A stretch of 64,000 nt of DNA from Ferrovibrio terrae (GTDB lineage Bacteria > Pseudomonadota > Alphaproteobacteria > Ferrovibrionales > Ferrovibrionaceae), in the NCBI RefSeq assembly GCF_007197755.1, contig NZ_CP041636.1, forward strand, positions 2,950,001 to 3,014,000, given 5' to 3'. How positions within the stretch are numbered: the stretch's first letter is position 1; the number at the start of each line of letters is the position of its first letter. Position numbers and translations under genes: made by a program. A model generated the notes under the pieces. That model saw only the letters and a program-made list of their open reading frames with translations, did no database searches and had not been told where the DNA came from. Below are positions 35,991 through 44,301 of the stretch, in pieces.

Positions 35991-36863
35991 TCAGCCTTTC
36001 AGGTTCACCGCAGTGGTCATCATCTCGTTGGCCATCTGGATCACCTGCGAGTTCATCGAATAGGCCTGCTGCGCGACGATCAGCCTGGTCATCTGGCTGG
36101 CGGTATCCACGGTGGAACTCTCCAGCGCGCTGCCCTTGATCGTGCCGATGCCGGCGCGATTGGTACCGGCCATCGGGTTGCCGTAAACAGCATCGCCTGA
36201 CTCGGCCGTGACGCGATAGGCCGTACCGTCGGTGCGATCAAGCTCGTCGGGCTCGCGGAAGTTGGCCAGCACCACCTGGCCCTGCTGGGTCGTGGTCTTG
36301 TCGGCATAATGCGCGGTGATCACGCCGCCATCGTCGATACTGACGCCGGTAAAGCCGCTGCCGGCGGCATTGTCGCGGGTGTCGATGGTCAGCACCGAGG
36401 GACTGGTGCCGGTGGGGCTGGCTGATGCCATCAGGTAGAAGCCGGCGGAGTTCACCAGCCGGCCGCTGCTGTCGAGGTGAAAGTCGCCCTGGCGCGTGTA
36501 ATAGGTCTCGTTTTCGAAGCTGGTGGCGGTGCCGGTGGCCGGATCGATGCTGGCCGGTTTGGCCACGGCAAAGAAACCATTGCCGTCGATCGCCGCCGAG
36601 GCCGGGGTGTCCAGGTCGCTGGCGATCTGCCCCTGTTTGCGATTGTTGAAGTCGGCATAGCCGATCACGCCGGCCTGCCTGGTGCTGCCCAGCACCGGGC
36701 TGACGGCCGACTGCATGCCCTGCACCAGATCGCGGAACTGCGTCTCCACCGCCTTGTAGCCGGCGGTGCCGGCATTGGCGACATTGTCGGCGATGTTGCT
36801 GATCGCCATCGACTGCGCATTCAGCGCCTGCACCGCCATACCCATCACGCCGCTCATCGTCAT
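35991..36863 (-). CDS. Short FlgE-like flagellar hook/basal-body protein
   Basis: A 290-residue axial protein of the FlgE/FlgF/FlgG superfamily. The N-terminus has the rod-family signature SMAISNIADNVANAGTAGYK. The middle carries the DGNGFFAVAKPA and YYTRQGDFHLDSSGRLVNSAG blocks, and the C-terminus ends with SQMTRLIVAQQAYSMNSQVI, the coiled helix used for stacking. It is clearly shorter than the hook protein at 37357-38697 (446 residues) and lacks most of its middle domain, so it may be a rod or hook-junction type or a minor hook variant. AGGAG precedes ATG 36863. It is divergent from flgE. Confidence 0.88.
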   Translation of the reverse strand: MTMSGVMGMAVQALNAQSMAISNIADNVANAGTAGYKAVETQFRDLVQGMQSAVSPVLGSTRQAGVIGYADFNNRKQGQIASDLDTPASAAIDGNGFFAVAKPASIDPATGTATSFENETYYTRQGDFHLDSSGRLVNSAGFYLMASASPTGTSPSVLTIDTRDNAAGSGFTGVSIDDGGVITAHYADKTTTQQGQVVLANFREPDELDRTDGTAYRVTAESGDAVYGNPMAGTNRAGIGTIKGSALESSTVDTASQMTRLIVAQQAYSMNSQVIQMANEMMTTAVNLKG

Positions 36864-37081
36864 CGTTCTGCTCCTTTGTGTTGTCGCTGCAGGAGCAAGG
36901 TGCGTGCCGCGCGCAGGCAGTACCGCGCATTGTCGCGCAGACGCGCGTGACACGATCCGCAACATGGTAACGACGCCGTTCATGATGAACGCGCGAGGAC
37001 AGCGGACAGGGCGTGTCGTGGGAGATAAACCGTTCTCAGACAATCGAAAAACTGTTCCTGAAATAGTCTTTCAGACTTGCC

Positions 37082-37124
37082 TTAACGGGTTTTAAGTATG
37101 CGCGGTAATGTTAACTTTTGTTAC
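37082..37124. promoter_or_regulatory. Two TTAA-N6-TTA(A/C) sites in the flgE intergenic region
   Basis: TTAACGGGTTTTAA at 37082-37095 and TTAACTTTTGTTAC at 37111-37124. They lie about 260 and 235 bp before flgE and about 220-260 bp before the divergent FlgE-like gene. They resemble CtrA-type paired half sites. Confidence 0.4.
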
Positions 37125-37232
37125 CTGTAACAGGCCGTCGCAAAGTGACAGTTTATCGTTAAAATCATTGAAACTACGCAGTTTTTACCTAGTCCGGCAG
37201 AATATGCCCGGTGGCCCGGCAAGGCGTGATCG

Positions 37233-37246
37233 TTAACCACCGTTAA
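37233..37246. promoter_or_regulatory. TTAA-N6-TTAA site nearest to flgE
   Basis: TTAACCACCGTTAA, about 110 bp before the flgE start codon, with both half sites perfect. It is the closest of the three sites to flgE and the likeliest to act on its promoter; the regulator is not known. Confidence 0.42.
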
Positions 37247-37356
37247 TCTTTTGGCAAGAAATGGCGCTTTGCCAAGGATATAGGATAAGAGTCACAAAAC
37301 GGCATGGTCCTTGCTCCAGACGGTCCCGACATCGCCATCCAACCAGGGAGCAACCC

Positions 37357-38697
37357 ATGTCGATTACCGGTGCAATGCAGACCGCGATTTCCGGAATGAA
37401 CGGCCAGTCCGCGGCCATCGGCTTCATCTCCGACAACGTCGCGAACGCCAGTACGGTCGGTTACAAGAAAGTGGAATCGCGATTCCAGACGCTGGTCACG
37501 CAATCGAGCGCGCAGGCCAATACGCATTCCTCGGGCGGCGTGCTGAACCAGCCCTTCTTCGCCAACAATGCGCCGGGCCCGATCTCGCGGGTGTCGTCCA
37601 CCACCTCGATCGCCATCTCCGGCAACGGCTTCATCCCGGTGTCGAAGCAGGTCGGAACCGATCCCTCCACCGGTCTGCCGACTTTTGAAGCCACCAACTA
37701 TTACACCCGCGTCGGCGACTTCAATCAGAACTCGGAAGGCTTCCTGATCAATTCGTCAGGCTACTACCTGCAGGGCTGGGCGGTCGATCCGGTCACCGGC
37801 GAGGTCGACACCTCCAGCACATCTGAAGTGCGCGTCTCCAACCTGCTCGATGCGCCTGTCGCGACCAACCTGGTCGAATACGCAGCCAACCTGCCCAACA
37901 ACGTCAGGGACGCCAGCGGCAATCTGCCGGCAACCCTGCCGGCCAGCTCGATCCAGATCTTTGATGCGCTGGGCAATGCCCGCTCGGTCAATCTGACCTG
38001 GACGCGGATTGGCGAAAGCGATTGGACGCTGCAGGTCAATTCACCGGACAGCACGCCCGCCACTTTCGGCCCCGCCACGGTCAGTTTCGGCGGCACTCTG
38101 GTTGACGGCACGACAGTCCCGGCCGGCACACTCTCCTCGATGACGACTGGCGGCGGCTTGACCGCCACCGCGGCCAGCGCCACGGGCGCCAATGCCGCCT
38201 TCAGCTTCGATCTCGATTTCGGCAGCGGTCCACAGGCGATCAGCCTCGACCTCGGCTCTTACGGCAACAATACCGGCACCACGCAATATGCCGGCGACAA
38301 GCTGACACTGAACAGCTTCGAGCAGAATGGTGTACCCCAGGGAAATTTCAAAAGCCTGTCGATCGATGAACAGGGCTATGTGTCGGTCACCTTCGACAAC
38401 GGCAACGTGAAGACCTTTTACCAGATACCCATCGCGCGGTTTAACGACCCAACAGAGCTTGATCGCGTGAACGGCAACGCCTTCGTCGCCACACCCAGAT
38501 CGGGGTCGCCGATCCTGGCCGAAGCGGGATCCAGCGGTGTCGGCGATTTCGTGTCGTCGGCGGTGGAGGGCTCGAATGTCGATATCGCCGAGGAATTCTC
38601 CAAGCTGATCGTCGCGCAGCGGGCTTACTCAGCCAATGCACGCATCATCACGACGACAGACGAACTGTTGCAGGAAACCATCAACATCCGGCGCTAA
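37357..38697 (+). CDS. flgE: Flagellar hook protein FlgE
   Basis: A 446-residue hook subunit, exported and polymerised under the FlgD cap. The start MSITGAMQTAISGMNGQSAA and DNVASNTVGYK-like motif (SDNVANASTVGYKKVESRF) are typical. Conserved hook blocks are TSIAISGNGFIPVSKQ, YYTRVGDFNQNSEGFLINSS, LQGWAVDP, IQIFDALGNARSVNLTWTR and the C-terminal EFSKLIVAQRAYSANARIIT. GGGAG precedes ATG 37357. It is followed 25 bp later by flgK and then flgL, so hook and junction proteins are co-expressed. Confidence 0.94.
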   Translation: MSITGAMQTAISGMNGQSAAIGFISDNVANASTVGYKKVESRFQTLVTQSSAQANTHSSGGVLNQPFFANNAPGPISRVSSTTSIAISGNGFIPVSKQVGTDPSTGLPTFEATNYYTRVGDFNQNSEGFLINSSGYYLQGWAVDPVTGEVDTSSTSEVRVSNLLDAPVATNLVEYAANLPNNVRDASGNLPATLPASSIQIFDALGNARSVNLTWTRIGESDWTLQVNSPDSTPATFGPATVSFGGTLVDGTTVPAGTLSSMTTGGGLTATAASATGANAAFSFDLDFGSGPQAISLDLGSYGNNTGTTQYAGDKLTLNSFEQNGVPQGNFKSLSIDEQGYVSVTFDNGNVKTFYQIPIARFNDPTELDRVNGNAFVATPRSGSPILAEAGSSGVGDFVSSAVEGSNVDIAEEFSKLIVAQRAYSANARIITTTDELLQETINIRR

Positions 38698-38722
38698 GGC
38701 GCCGGATCTGGGAAACTATGCC

Positions 38723-40111
38723 ATGTCGCTGACGGCCGCACTCAACACTGCCCTGATGGGCCTGTCGACCATACAGGCCCAGACGGGTGTGACTTCGGGG
38801 AATATCGCGAATGCGCAAAACCCGAACTACACCCGCAAGATGGTGCAGCTTACCACGCCGGCCGTCGGCGGCGATCCCATGGCGGCGGTGGTGGCGGCTA
38901 TCGTGCGCGCCGCCGCGCCCAATCTGCTGCAGGACTATTACGGCGCCACGGCTGATTACAGTCGGCTCAGCGCCACGACTGATCAAGCCCGTCAGCTGGC
39001 CGAGGCGCTGGGCATTGACGATACCGGCGGCGGACAGACCCCGCTGCAATCGCGACTGACCAGTTTCGAAGATGCCGTGAAGCGGCTGGAGGCGACGCCG
39101 GAAGATACGACGCTCAAGGCGCTGGTGGTGCAGCGCGGGCAGGAGCTTGCCAAGGAGGTCAATCGCCTTGCAAGTCAGCGCACCACGCTGCAAAGCCAGA
39201 CGCAGGACGATATCCGGACCGGCCTCGATACGCTGGGCGATGCCACCAAGGCCATCGCCGGCCTGAATGCCAAGATCATCGGCCAGAAAGCGGCGGGCAT
39301 GCCGACCGGCGATTTGGAAGACCTTCGCGATGCCGAAGTGGCGAAGATCGCCGGCCTGGTGGGCGTGCGCACCATCACGGCCGAGAATGGCGCGATGTCG
39401 ATCTACACCGATGCCGGCGTCCAGCTGGTCGGTACGACGGCGCAAAGCTTCAGTTACGATTCTACCACGGGAACCATCAGGAACACTAACGGCGACAATG
39501 TCACGGCCGGTTTCAGCGAAGGATCGCTGCGCGCCAGCCTGGATTACCTGGACGGCAGTGCCGGCGCGTTGACCAGTTCGGACGGCAATGTCGGTGCGAT
39601 GGAGAAATTCTTCAACCAGCTCAATTCGATGGCGCGCAACATCGCCGATGTGGTGAATGCCGCCTATGGCTCCAATCTGTTCAACTATACCGCCGGCGAT
39701 GCCGCCGCCACCTTGGCAATCGACGGCGCCTTCACTGCGGATCCGAATACGCTGGATGCTACCCGCATGGGTGCTGTCCAGCAGGCCATGCGCAACACCA
39801 CGCTAACTGCGACACAGATCAATCCGGCCGGCGAGCCGAACGGGCTCAGCACCGCCAATGTGAATATCTTCGGCCTTGTCAGCGGCGTGATGGCCTATCA
39901 CGCCCGGCAGGTCAGCGACAACGAGGCGGCACGCGACTCTGCCGAAAACCTGCAGGCGAATGTGGAGCAGAAATTCCGCAATCTCACCGGCGTCAATGTC
40001 GATGACGAGCTGGCGCAGCTGACGGTGCTGCAGAACAACTACGCGGCGCTCGCCCAGGTGATGAACGCGATCCGCGAAATGTTCGATGAAGTGATTTCGA
40101 TCGGGAGATAG
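38723..40111 (+). CDS. flgK: Flagellar hook-associated protein 1 FlgK
   Basis: A 462-residue hook-filament junction protein. The N-terminus has the axial motif LNTALMGLSTIQAQTGVTSGNIANAQNPNYTRK in two parts (GNIANAQNPNYTRKMVQL). The middle includes LRDAEVAKIAGLVGVRTITA and MEKFFNQLNSMARNIADVVN, and the C-terminus has FRNLTGVNVDDELAQLTVLQ, typical of FlgK. ATG 38723 gives the usual start; upstream in-frame residues overlap flgE. flgL starts three bases after its stop. Confidence 0.92.
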   Translation: MSLTAALNTALMGLSTIQAQTGVTSGNIANAQNPNYTRKMVQLTTPAVGGDPMAAVVAAIVRAAAPNLLQDYYGATADYSRLSATTDQARQLAEALGIDDTGGGQTPLQSRLTSFEDAVKRLEATPEDTTLKALVVQRGQELAKEVNRLASQRTTLQSQTQDDIRTGLDTLGDATKAIAGLNAKIIGQKAAGMPTGDLEDLRDAEVAKIAGLVGVRTITAENGAMSIYTDAGVQLVGTTAQSFSYDSTTGTIRNTNGDNVTAGFSEGSLRASLDYLDGSAGALTSSDGNVGAMEKFFNQLNSMARNIADVVNAAYGSNLFNYTAGDAAATLAIDGAFTADPNTLDATRMGAVQQAMRNTTLTATQINPAGEPNGLSTANVNIFGLVSGVMAYHARQVSDNEAARDSAENLQANVEQKFRNLTGVNVDDELAQLTVLQNNYAALAQVMNAIREMFDEVISIGR

Positions 40112-40114
40112 ATC

Positions 40115-41140
40115 ATGGTTGCCGTGACCGGAACGACCCAGCTGGCCATGCAGCAGGCGATGAGCCGCAATATCAGCCTGCTCACCACCATGCTGAACCG
40201 ACAGAACCAGCAGCTGTCCTCCGGCCTGAAGCTGGACGGCCTGATCGGCGTCTCGCATCAGGCGCAGGAACTCGGTGCGCTGAAGTCGAAGCTCGGCACG
40301 GCGGAGAACTACACAGATGCCGTAAAGACTGCACAGAACCGCACGACCCTCTACGCGCTGTCACTGGAAAAGATCATCGACCTGGCAACCGATGCCAAGG
40401 ATATGATGATCAAGAACCGCGACCCGTTTTTCGCCAAGACGGCGGCTCCGGCGGCACAGGCCGGTACCTTGCTCGACCAGATCGGCAGTATCCTGCAAAC
40501 AAAAGACGGCGACCGTTACATCTTCTCCGGCACCAACTACAACACCAACCCGCTGAATGGCACGCTGTCCGGCCTGCCGGCGGTCTATGGCGCGGGCGCC
40601 GTGCCGGGCGTGACGCCGGGCTATGACGTTCCGTTCCAGCCGGTGCCGGATTCCGTGCCTCTGAACCAGCCGCCGTATCTCAATCTTGGCGGAAACATCG
40701 ATAACTATTACGACATCAATTCGGTCGGGCTATATGTCGACGACAACGAACGCCTGTCCTATGGCGTGTCGGCCGCCGAGCCGGGTTTCCAGCGCGTGAT
40801 CGATGCCGTGCTGCGCTTCCGCGATGCCACTGCTGATCTTGGCGTCGATGATCCGAACTATCAGGCCCGGGTCGATGACGCGACAAAGCAGCTCGATCTG
40901 GCGCTCTCCGACCTGAAGTCTACGGCGTCGCGCAACGGCTATAAGCAGCAACATCTGGGCGAGGTGCAGGATCGCCACGCGCGCGGCATCGACCTGCTGA
41001 AAATCCGTATCGGCGGTATCCAGGACGCTGATCCGGCCGAAGTGGCGACCAACATTGCCGGGCTCCAGGCTGCGCTGGAAGCCTCCTATATGGTGACCAG
41101 CAAGACGCTGCAGCTCTCGCTGGTCAATTACCTGAGATAG
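40115..41140 (+). CDS. flgL: Flagellar hook-associated protein 3 FlgL
   Basis: A 341-residue junction protein that follows flgK by three bases. The N-terminal part has NISLLTTMLNRQNQQLSSGL and the C-terminal helix ends with IAGLQAALEASYMVTSKTLQ followed by LSLVNYLR, both FlgL/flagellin-type. The middle has DGDRYIFSGTNYNTNPLNG. The gene's 3' end overlaps the convergent ICMT gene by 17 bp, so no room remains for a terminator inside. Confidence 0.9.
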   Translation: MVAVTGTTQLAMQQAMSRNISLLTTMLNRQNQQLSSGLKLDGLIGVSHQAQELGALKSKLGTAENYTDAVKTAQNRTTLYALSLEKIIDLATDAKDMMIKNRDPFFAKTAAPAAQAGTLLDQIGSILQTKDGDRYIFSGTNYNTNPLNGTLSGLPAVYGAGAVPGVTPGYDVPFQPVPDSVPLNQPPYLNLGGNIDNYYDINSVGLYVDDNERLSYGVSAAEPGFQRVIDAVLRFRDATADLGVDDPNYQARVDDATKQLDLALSDLKSTASRNGYKQQHLGEVQDRHARGIDLLKIRIGGIQDADPAEVATNIAGLQAALEASYMVTSKTLQLSLVNYLR

Positions 41141-41645
41141 CCGGGCCGATCCCGCGCCGCGATTGCAGCGCGGTTTCCTCCACGCGGATGCGATGCCAGA
41201 GCAGCAGCGCATTCAGCAGGCTCCAGGCCAGCGCGATCTGCCACGCGCCGAAGACCAGCGGCAGCACGGCGATCTCGCCGACCACCACGGCATAGTTCGG
41301 GTGCTTCAGCCAACGAAATGGGCCATGCCGCACCAGCGGCGCATCTGTCAGCGTGATGATGCGCGTGGTCCAGTACGGCCCCAGTGTCGCCACCACCCAG
41401 ATGCGCAGCACCTGCAGCAGCGCGAAGATGCCGAGCAGCGGCCAATGCGGCGGCGTGTCGGCCGGAACCATCAGCGCGAGCGCCACCAGCCACGAGCCAT
41501 GCAGCAGCACGAAAAGCGGATAATGCCGTGCACCGACTTCCTGCGCGCCGCGCGCCAGCAGGCGACGGGTGTTGCGCGCCGACCAGATCAGTTCGGCCAG
41601 GCGCTGCAGGACGACGAAGGCCAGAACGGCATGGAAGACGGTCAT
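41124..41645 (-). CDS. Isoprenylcysteine carboxyl methyltransferase-like integral membrane methyltransferase
   Basis: A 173-residue membrane protein with about four hydrophobic segments. The ICMT-type SAM-binding end is GPFRWLKHPNYAVVVGEI, followed by a hydrophobic stretch and RIRVEETAL, matching the conserved HPNY and final RxxxEE. In Bacillus such a protein (BpsB/YpbQ) methylates alkylpyrones made by a neighbouring type III polyketide synthase. ATG 41645 overlaps the stop of the polyketide synthase gene (TGATG), so the same pairing exists here. It also overlaps flgL on the other strand by 17 bp. Confidence 0.87.
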   Translation of the reverse strand: MTVFHAVLAFVVLQRLAELIWSARNTRRLLARGAQEVGARHYPLFVLLHGSWLVALALMVPADTPPHWPLLGIFALLQVLRIWVVATLGPYWTTRIITLTDAPLVRHGPFRWLKHPNYAVVVGEIAVLPLVFGAWQIALAWSLLNALLLWHRIRVEETALQSRRGIGPAISGN

Positions 41646-42715
41646 CACAGGTCGATCACCTGCAGCGCGGCCGTGAAGCCGGGCCCGAGCGCCGTCAGCA
41701 GGTGGCGACCGCGCGCATCGTCGGCTATTGCGGCGGCCAGCACGAACAGCACGGTGACCGACGACATGTTGCCATGCTCGCGCAGCACGTCGCGTGCGTG
41801 ACGCATGGTGCCGCGCTGCAGGCCGAAGCATTCCTCGAGCGCATCCAGAACTTTCGCGCCGCCGGGATGGCAGATATAGCCGGCGATCTCTTCGGGCAGC
41901 AGGCCGTGATCGGCATAGAATCGGTCGACCACCGGGCGCAGGTCATGACGCACCAGGTCGGGGATGTTGCCCGAGAAGATCACCTTCAGGCCGTCATCGC
42001 CGACATCCCAGCCCATCACATCCAGGCTGCCGGGCCAGGTGTGTTCGCCGCCAGCCCCCAGCATCGGCTTATCGGCATGGCGGCTGCGGCTGCTGATCAC
42101 GGCGGCGGCCGCGCCATCGCCGAACAGTGCCGTGGCGACGATATTGCTTTTCGAACGGTCCTGCGCGCGAAAGGTCAGCCCGCAGAGTTCAACGGCCAGC
42201 AGCAGCACAGTCGATTGCGGACGCGCTTTCGCCATCGCTGCCGCGCGTGACAGGCCCAGTACGCCCCCCGCGCAGCCGAGACCGAAGATCGGCAGACGCT
42301 GCACGTCGTTGCGCAGTCCGAGCCGGCCGATCAGCCGCGCATCCAGGCTGGGCGTGGCAATACCGGTCGAGCAGATGGTCACCACCGTGTCGATCTCGCG
42401 CGCGGCGATGCCTGCGGCTGAGAGCGCCTTTTCGCCGGCTTCGGCCAGCAGGTCGGTGGCATTGCTGAGGAACAGATCATTGCGATCGCCGAAGGAATGC
42501 GGTTCGCTGTACCAGTCGATCGGTACGCAGGAATGGCGCTGCTCGATCTCGGCGTTGCGATAGATGGGCGTCAGGCGGTTGAAGTCAGTCACCATGGGCG
42601 CGAACAGTTCGCCGGCGCGGCGTGCCACGTCGTCCTGCGCCAGGCCGAAAGTCGGCACGGCAGTGGCCAGCGACACCAGATGTGCGGTCGGCTGGCGGAA
42701 GACGGTGCTGTTCAT
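41645..42715 (-). CDS. Type III polyketide synthase (chalcone/stilbene synthase family)
   Basis: A 356-residue homodimeric ketosynthase that extends an acyl starter with malonyl-CoA and cyclises it to a pyrone or resorcinol. The catalytic triad is visible: Cys148 in GLGCAGG, His283 in ICHPGGAKV and Asn316 in EHGNMSS. The GxGxxG-like C-terminal ALGPGFTAAL is present. GGGAG precedes ATG 42715. Its stop is coupled to an ICMT-type methyltransferase start, the arrangement that in Bacillus makes methylated alkylpyrones. Starter and product here cannot be inferred. Confidence 0.92.
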   Translation of the reverse strand: MNSTVFRQPTAHLVSLATAVPTFGLAQDDVARRAGELFAPMVTDFNRLTPIYRNAEIEQRHSCVPIDWYSEPHSFGDRNDLFLSNATDLLAEAGEKALSAAGIAAREIDTVVTICSTGIATPSLDARLIGRLGLRNDVQRLPIFGLGCAGGVLGLSRAAAMAKARPQSTVLLLAVELCGLTFRAQDRSKSNIVATALFGDGAAAAVISSRSRHADKPMLGAGGEHTWPGSLDVMGWDVGDDGLKVIFSGNIPDLVRHDLRPVVDRFYADHGLLPEEIAGYICHPGGAKVLDALEECFGLQRGTMRHARDVLREHGNMSSVTVLFVLAAAIADDARGRHLLTALGPGFTAALQVIDL

Positions 42716-42813
42716 AAAAAAACTCCCGGGTCAGGGCATCAGCCTAACCCGGGTGCGTGCATCCAGTTCCTCACGCCTTGGTGAGGCAATTGACGTCTGA
42801 GGTTATGCCAGCG

Positions 42814-43899
42814 TTATTCCGCTGCGGCGGACAGCGCCGGATAATCGGTATAACCCTCGGCGCCGCCGCCATAGAGCGTGGCGCGGTTGAGTTGTGCCAG
42901 CGGAGAATCGGCGCGCAGGCGTTCCACCAGATCGGGATTGCTGATGAAGGGCCGGCCGAAGGCGATCAGGTCGGCGCGGCCGTTGGCAACGGCATTTTCC
43001 GCCATGGCGCGGTCATAGCCGTTGTTGACGATCCATGCACCGCGATAGCGGCTGCGCAGCGCGCCGTAATCAAAGGGCAGGTTATCGCGCGGGCCGCCGG
43101 TCGAACCTTCGATGACATGGATATAGACCAGGCCGAGCCGGTCGAGCTGCTCCACCACGTAATTGAACAGCGGCTGCGGATTGCTGTCGACGGCATCGTT
43201 GGCCGGCGTCACCGGCGAGAGGCGGATGCCGGTGCGTTCCGCGCCGATTTCCTTCACGATGGCGGCGGTCGCTTCCAGCAGCAGGCGGGCGCGGTTCTCG
43301 ATGCTGCCACCGTAAGAATCCGCGCGCTGGTTGATGCCGTCGCGCAGGAACTGGTCGAGCAGGTAGCCATTGGCGCCATGGATTTCGACGCCATCGAAAC
43401 CGGCGGCGATCGCATTGGCCGCGCCCTTGCGATAGCCCTCGACGATGGCGGGGAGTTCATCCAGCCGCAGGGCGCGTGGTTCGGACACGTCGACGAAAGT
43501 GCCGCCGACGAAGGTCTTGGTCTTGGCGCGGATGGCAGACGGCGCCACCGGGGCCTGGCCGCCGGGCTGCAGGTCGACATGGCTGACGCGTCCGACATGC
43601 CACAGCTGGAGAAAGATATTGCCGCCTTTGGCATGAACAGCATCCGTCACGCGCTTCCAGCCGGCGATCTGTTCGGTCGAGTGAATACCGGGCGTGTCCT
43701 GATAGCCCTGGCCTTCGGGCACCACCTGGGTGGCCTCGGCCACGATCAGGCCGGCCGCGGCGCGCTGCGCATAATATTCCGCCATCAGTGCGGTCGGTAC
43801 ATTGCCGGCAGCGGCGCGGTTGCGGGTCAGCGGCGCCATCACGATGCGATTGGTCAGCGTGAGGTTGCCGAGGCGATAGCTGTCGAACAGTCCGGTCAT
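42814..43899 (-). CDS. nemA: Old Yellow Enzyme-family alkene reductase
   Basis: A 361-residue FMN enzyme that reduces activated C=C bonds and nitro esters. Motifs are NRIVMAPLTRNRAAAGNVP, LWHVGRVSHVDLQPGG, the active-site HGANGYLLDQFLRDGINQR (substrate-binding His/Asn pair), RLSPVTPANDA and ADLIAFGRPFISNPDLVERL. NemA-type subgroup. It lies 98 bp upstream of the polyketide synthase on the same strand, so a role in tailoring or detoxification is possible but unproven. Confidence 0.9.
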   Translation of the reverse strand: MTGLFDSYRLGNLTLTNRIVMAPLTRNRAAAGNVPTALMAEYYAQRAAAGLIVAEATQVVPEGQGYQDTPGIHSTEQIAGWKRVTDAVHAKGGNIFLQLWHVGRVSHVDLQPGGQAPVAPSAIRAKTKTFVGGTFVDVSEPRALRLDELPAIVEGYRKGAANAIAAGFDGVEIHGANGYLLDQFLRDGINQRADSYGGSIENRARLLLEATAAIVKEIGAERTGIRLSPVTPANDAVDSNPQPLFNYVVEQLDRLGLVYIHVIEGSTGGPRDNLPFDYGALRSRYRGAWIVNNGYDRAMAENAVANGRADLIAFGRPFISNPDLVERLRADSPLAQLNRATLYGGGAEGYTDYPALSAAAE

Positions 43900-44301
43900 G
43901 GCAGGAATCCGTCAAAGGGAGGAGGCGGGCAGTGGTCGATGTCCGATACAGAGTGTGCGGTGCGGCATAAAAGGCAAGTGCGAGGCCGGCGACAGCAGGA
44001 AGGATTTTGCAGACGGCGTGCGCGGCATCACGCCGCCGGGGCGCCGGGGCCGGTGGAGACTCGCAACGCACGACCGCAGCGGGCGAAACCGCCATATGAG
44101 ATCGTCCGGAATCTGGCCACAGGAGGTTACCGGAAATCTACCCGCGGCCGGCCCCGGTGGTTATGGTTAAAATGCTGTTATCCATAGAATTTTTGGATTC
44201 TTTGGAATTCTTGTGAGAATAACCGTTGCCAAGAATTAACGACTGGGCAATGAACAACTGGTACTAGAATTCTCCAGTTTCACGCGACCCCCGTTTTCCG
44301 C
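43900..44301. other. Intergenic region with phased GAAT/ATTC motifs
   Basis: No gene is seen in these 402 bp. GAAT or ATTC occurs at 44187, 44197, 44205 (as GAATTC), 44217, 44233 and 44267 (GAATTC). The first four are 8 to 12 bp apart, close to one helical turn, and are joined by TTTGG-like spacers. An inverted TTGCC/GGCAA pair lies at 44226-44250. This AT-rich part probably contains the promoter of the gene starting at 44302. Confidence 0.5.

Larger units (their letters stand above)
36864..37356. other. Divergent flagellar intergenic region
   Basis: No gene is visible in these 493 bp. The stretch from about 37070 to 37260 is AT-rich compared with the genome and holds three TTAA-N6-TTA(A/C) sites. 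It must contain the promoters for the short FlgE-like gene on the minus strand and for flgE on the plus strand. No convincing sigma-54 pair (GG-N10-GC) was found. Confidence 0.6.

Noticed and set aside
37210-37227. Possible sigma-54 promoter TGGCCC...GGC before flgE
   Set aside because: The GG to GC distance is nine bases, not ten, and the -12 side lacks TTGC; not convincing.
37275-37300. TGGCGC/TTTGCC pair near the flgE start as a flagellar promoter
   Set aside because: Spacing does not fit sigma-54, and no sigma-28-type pair was found with it.
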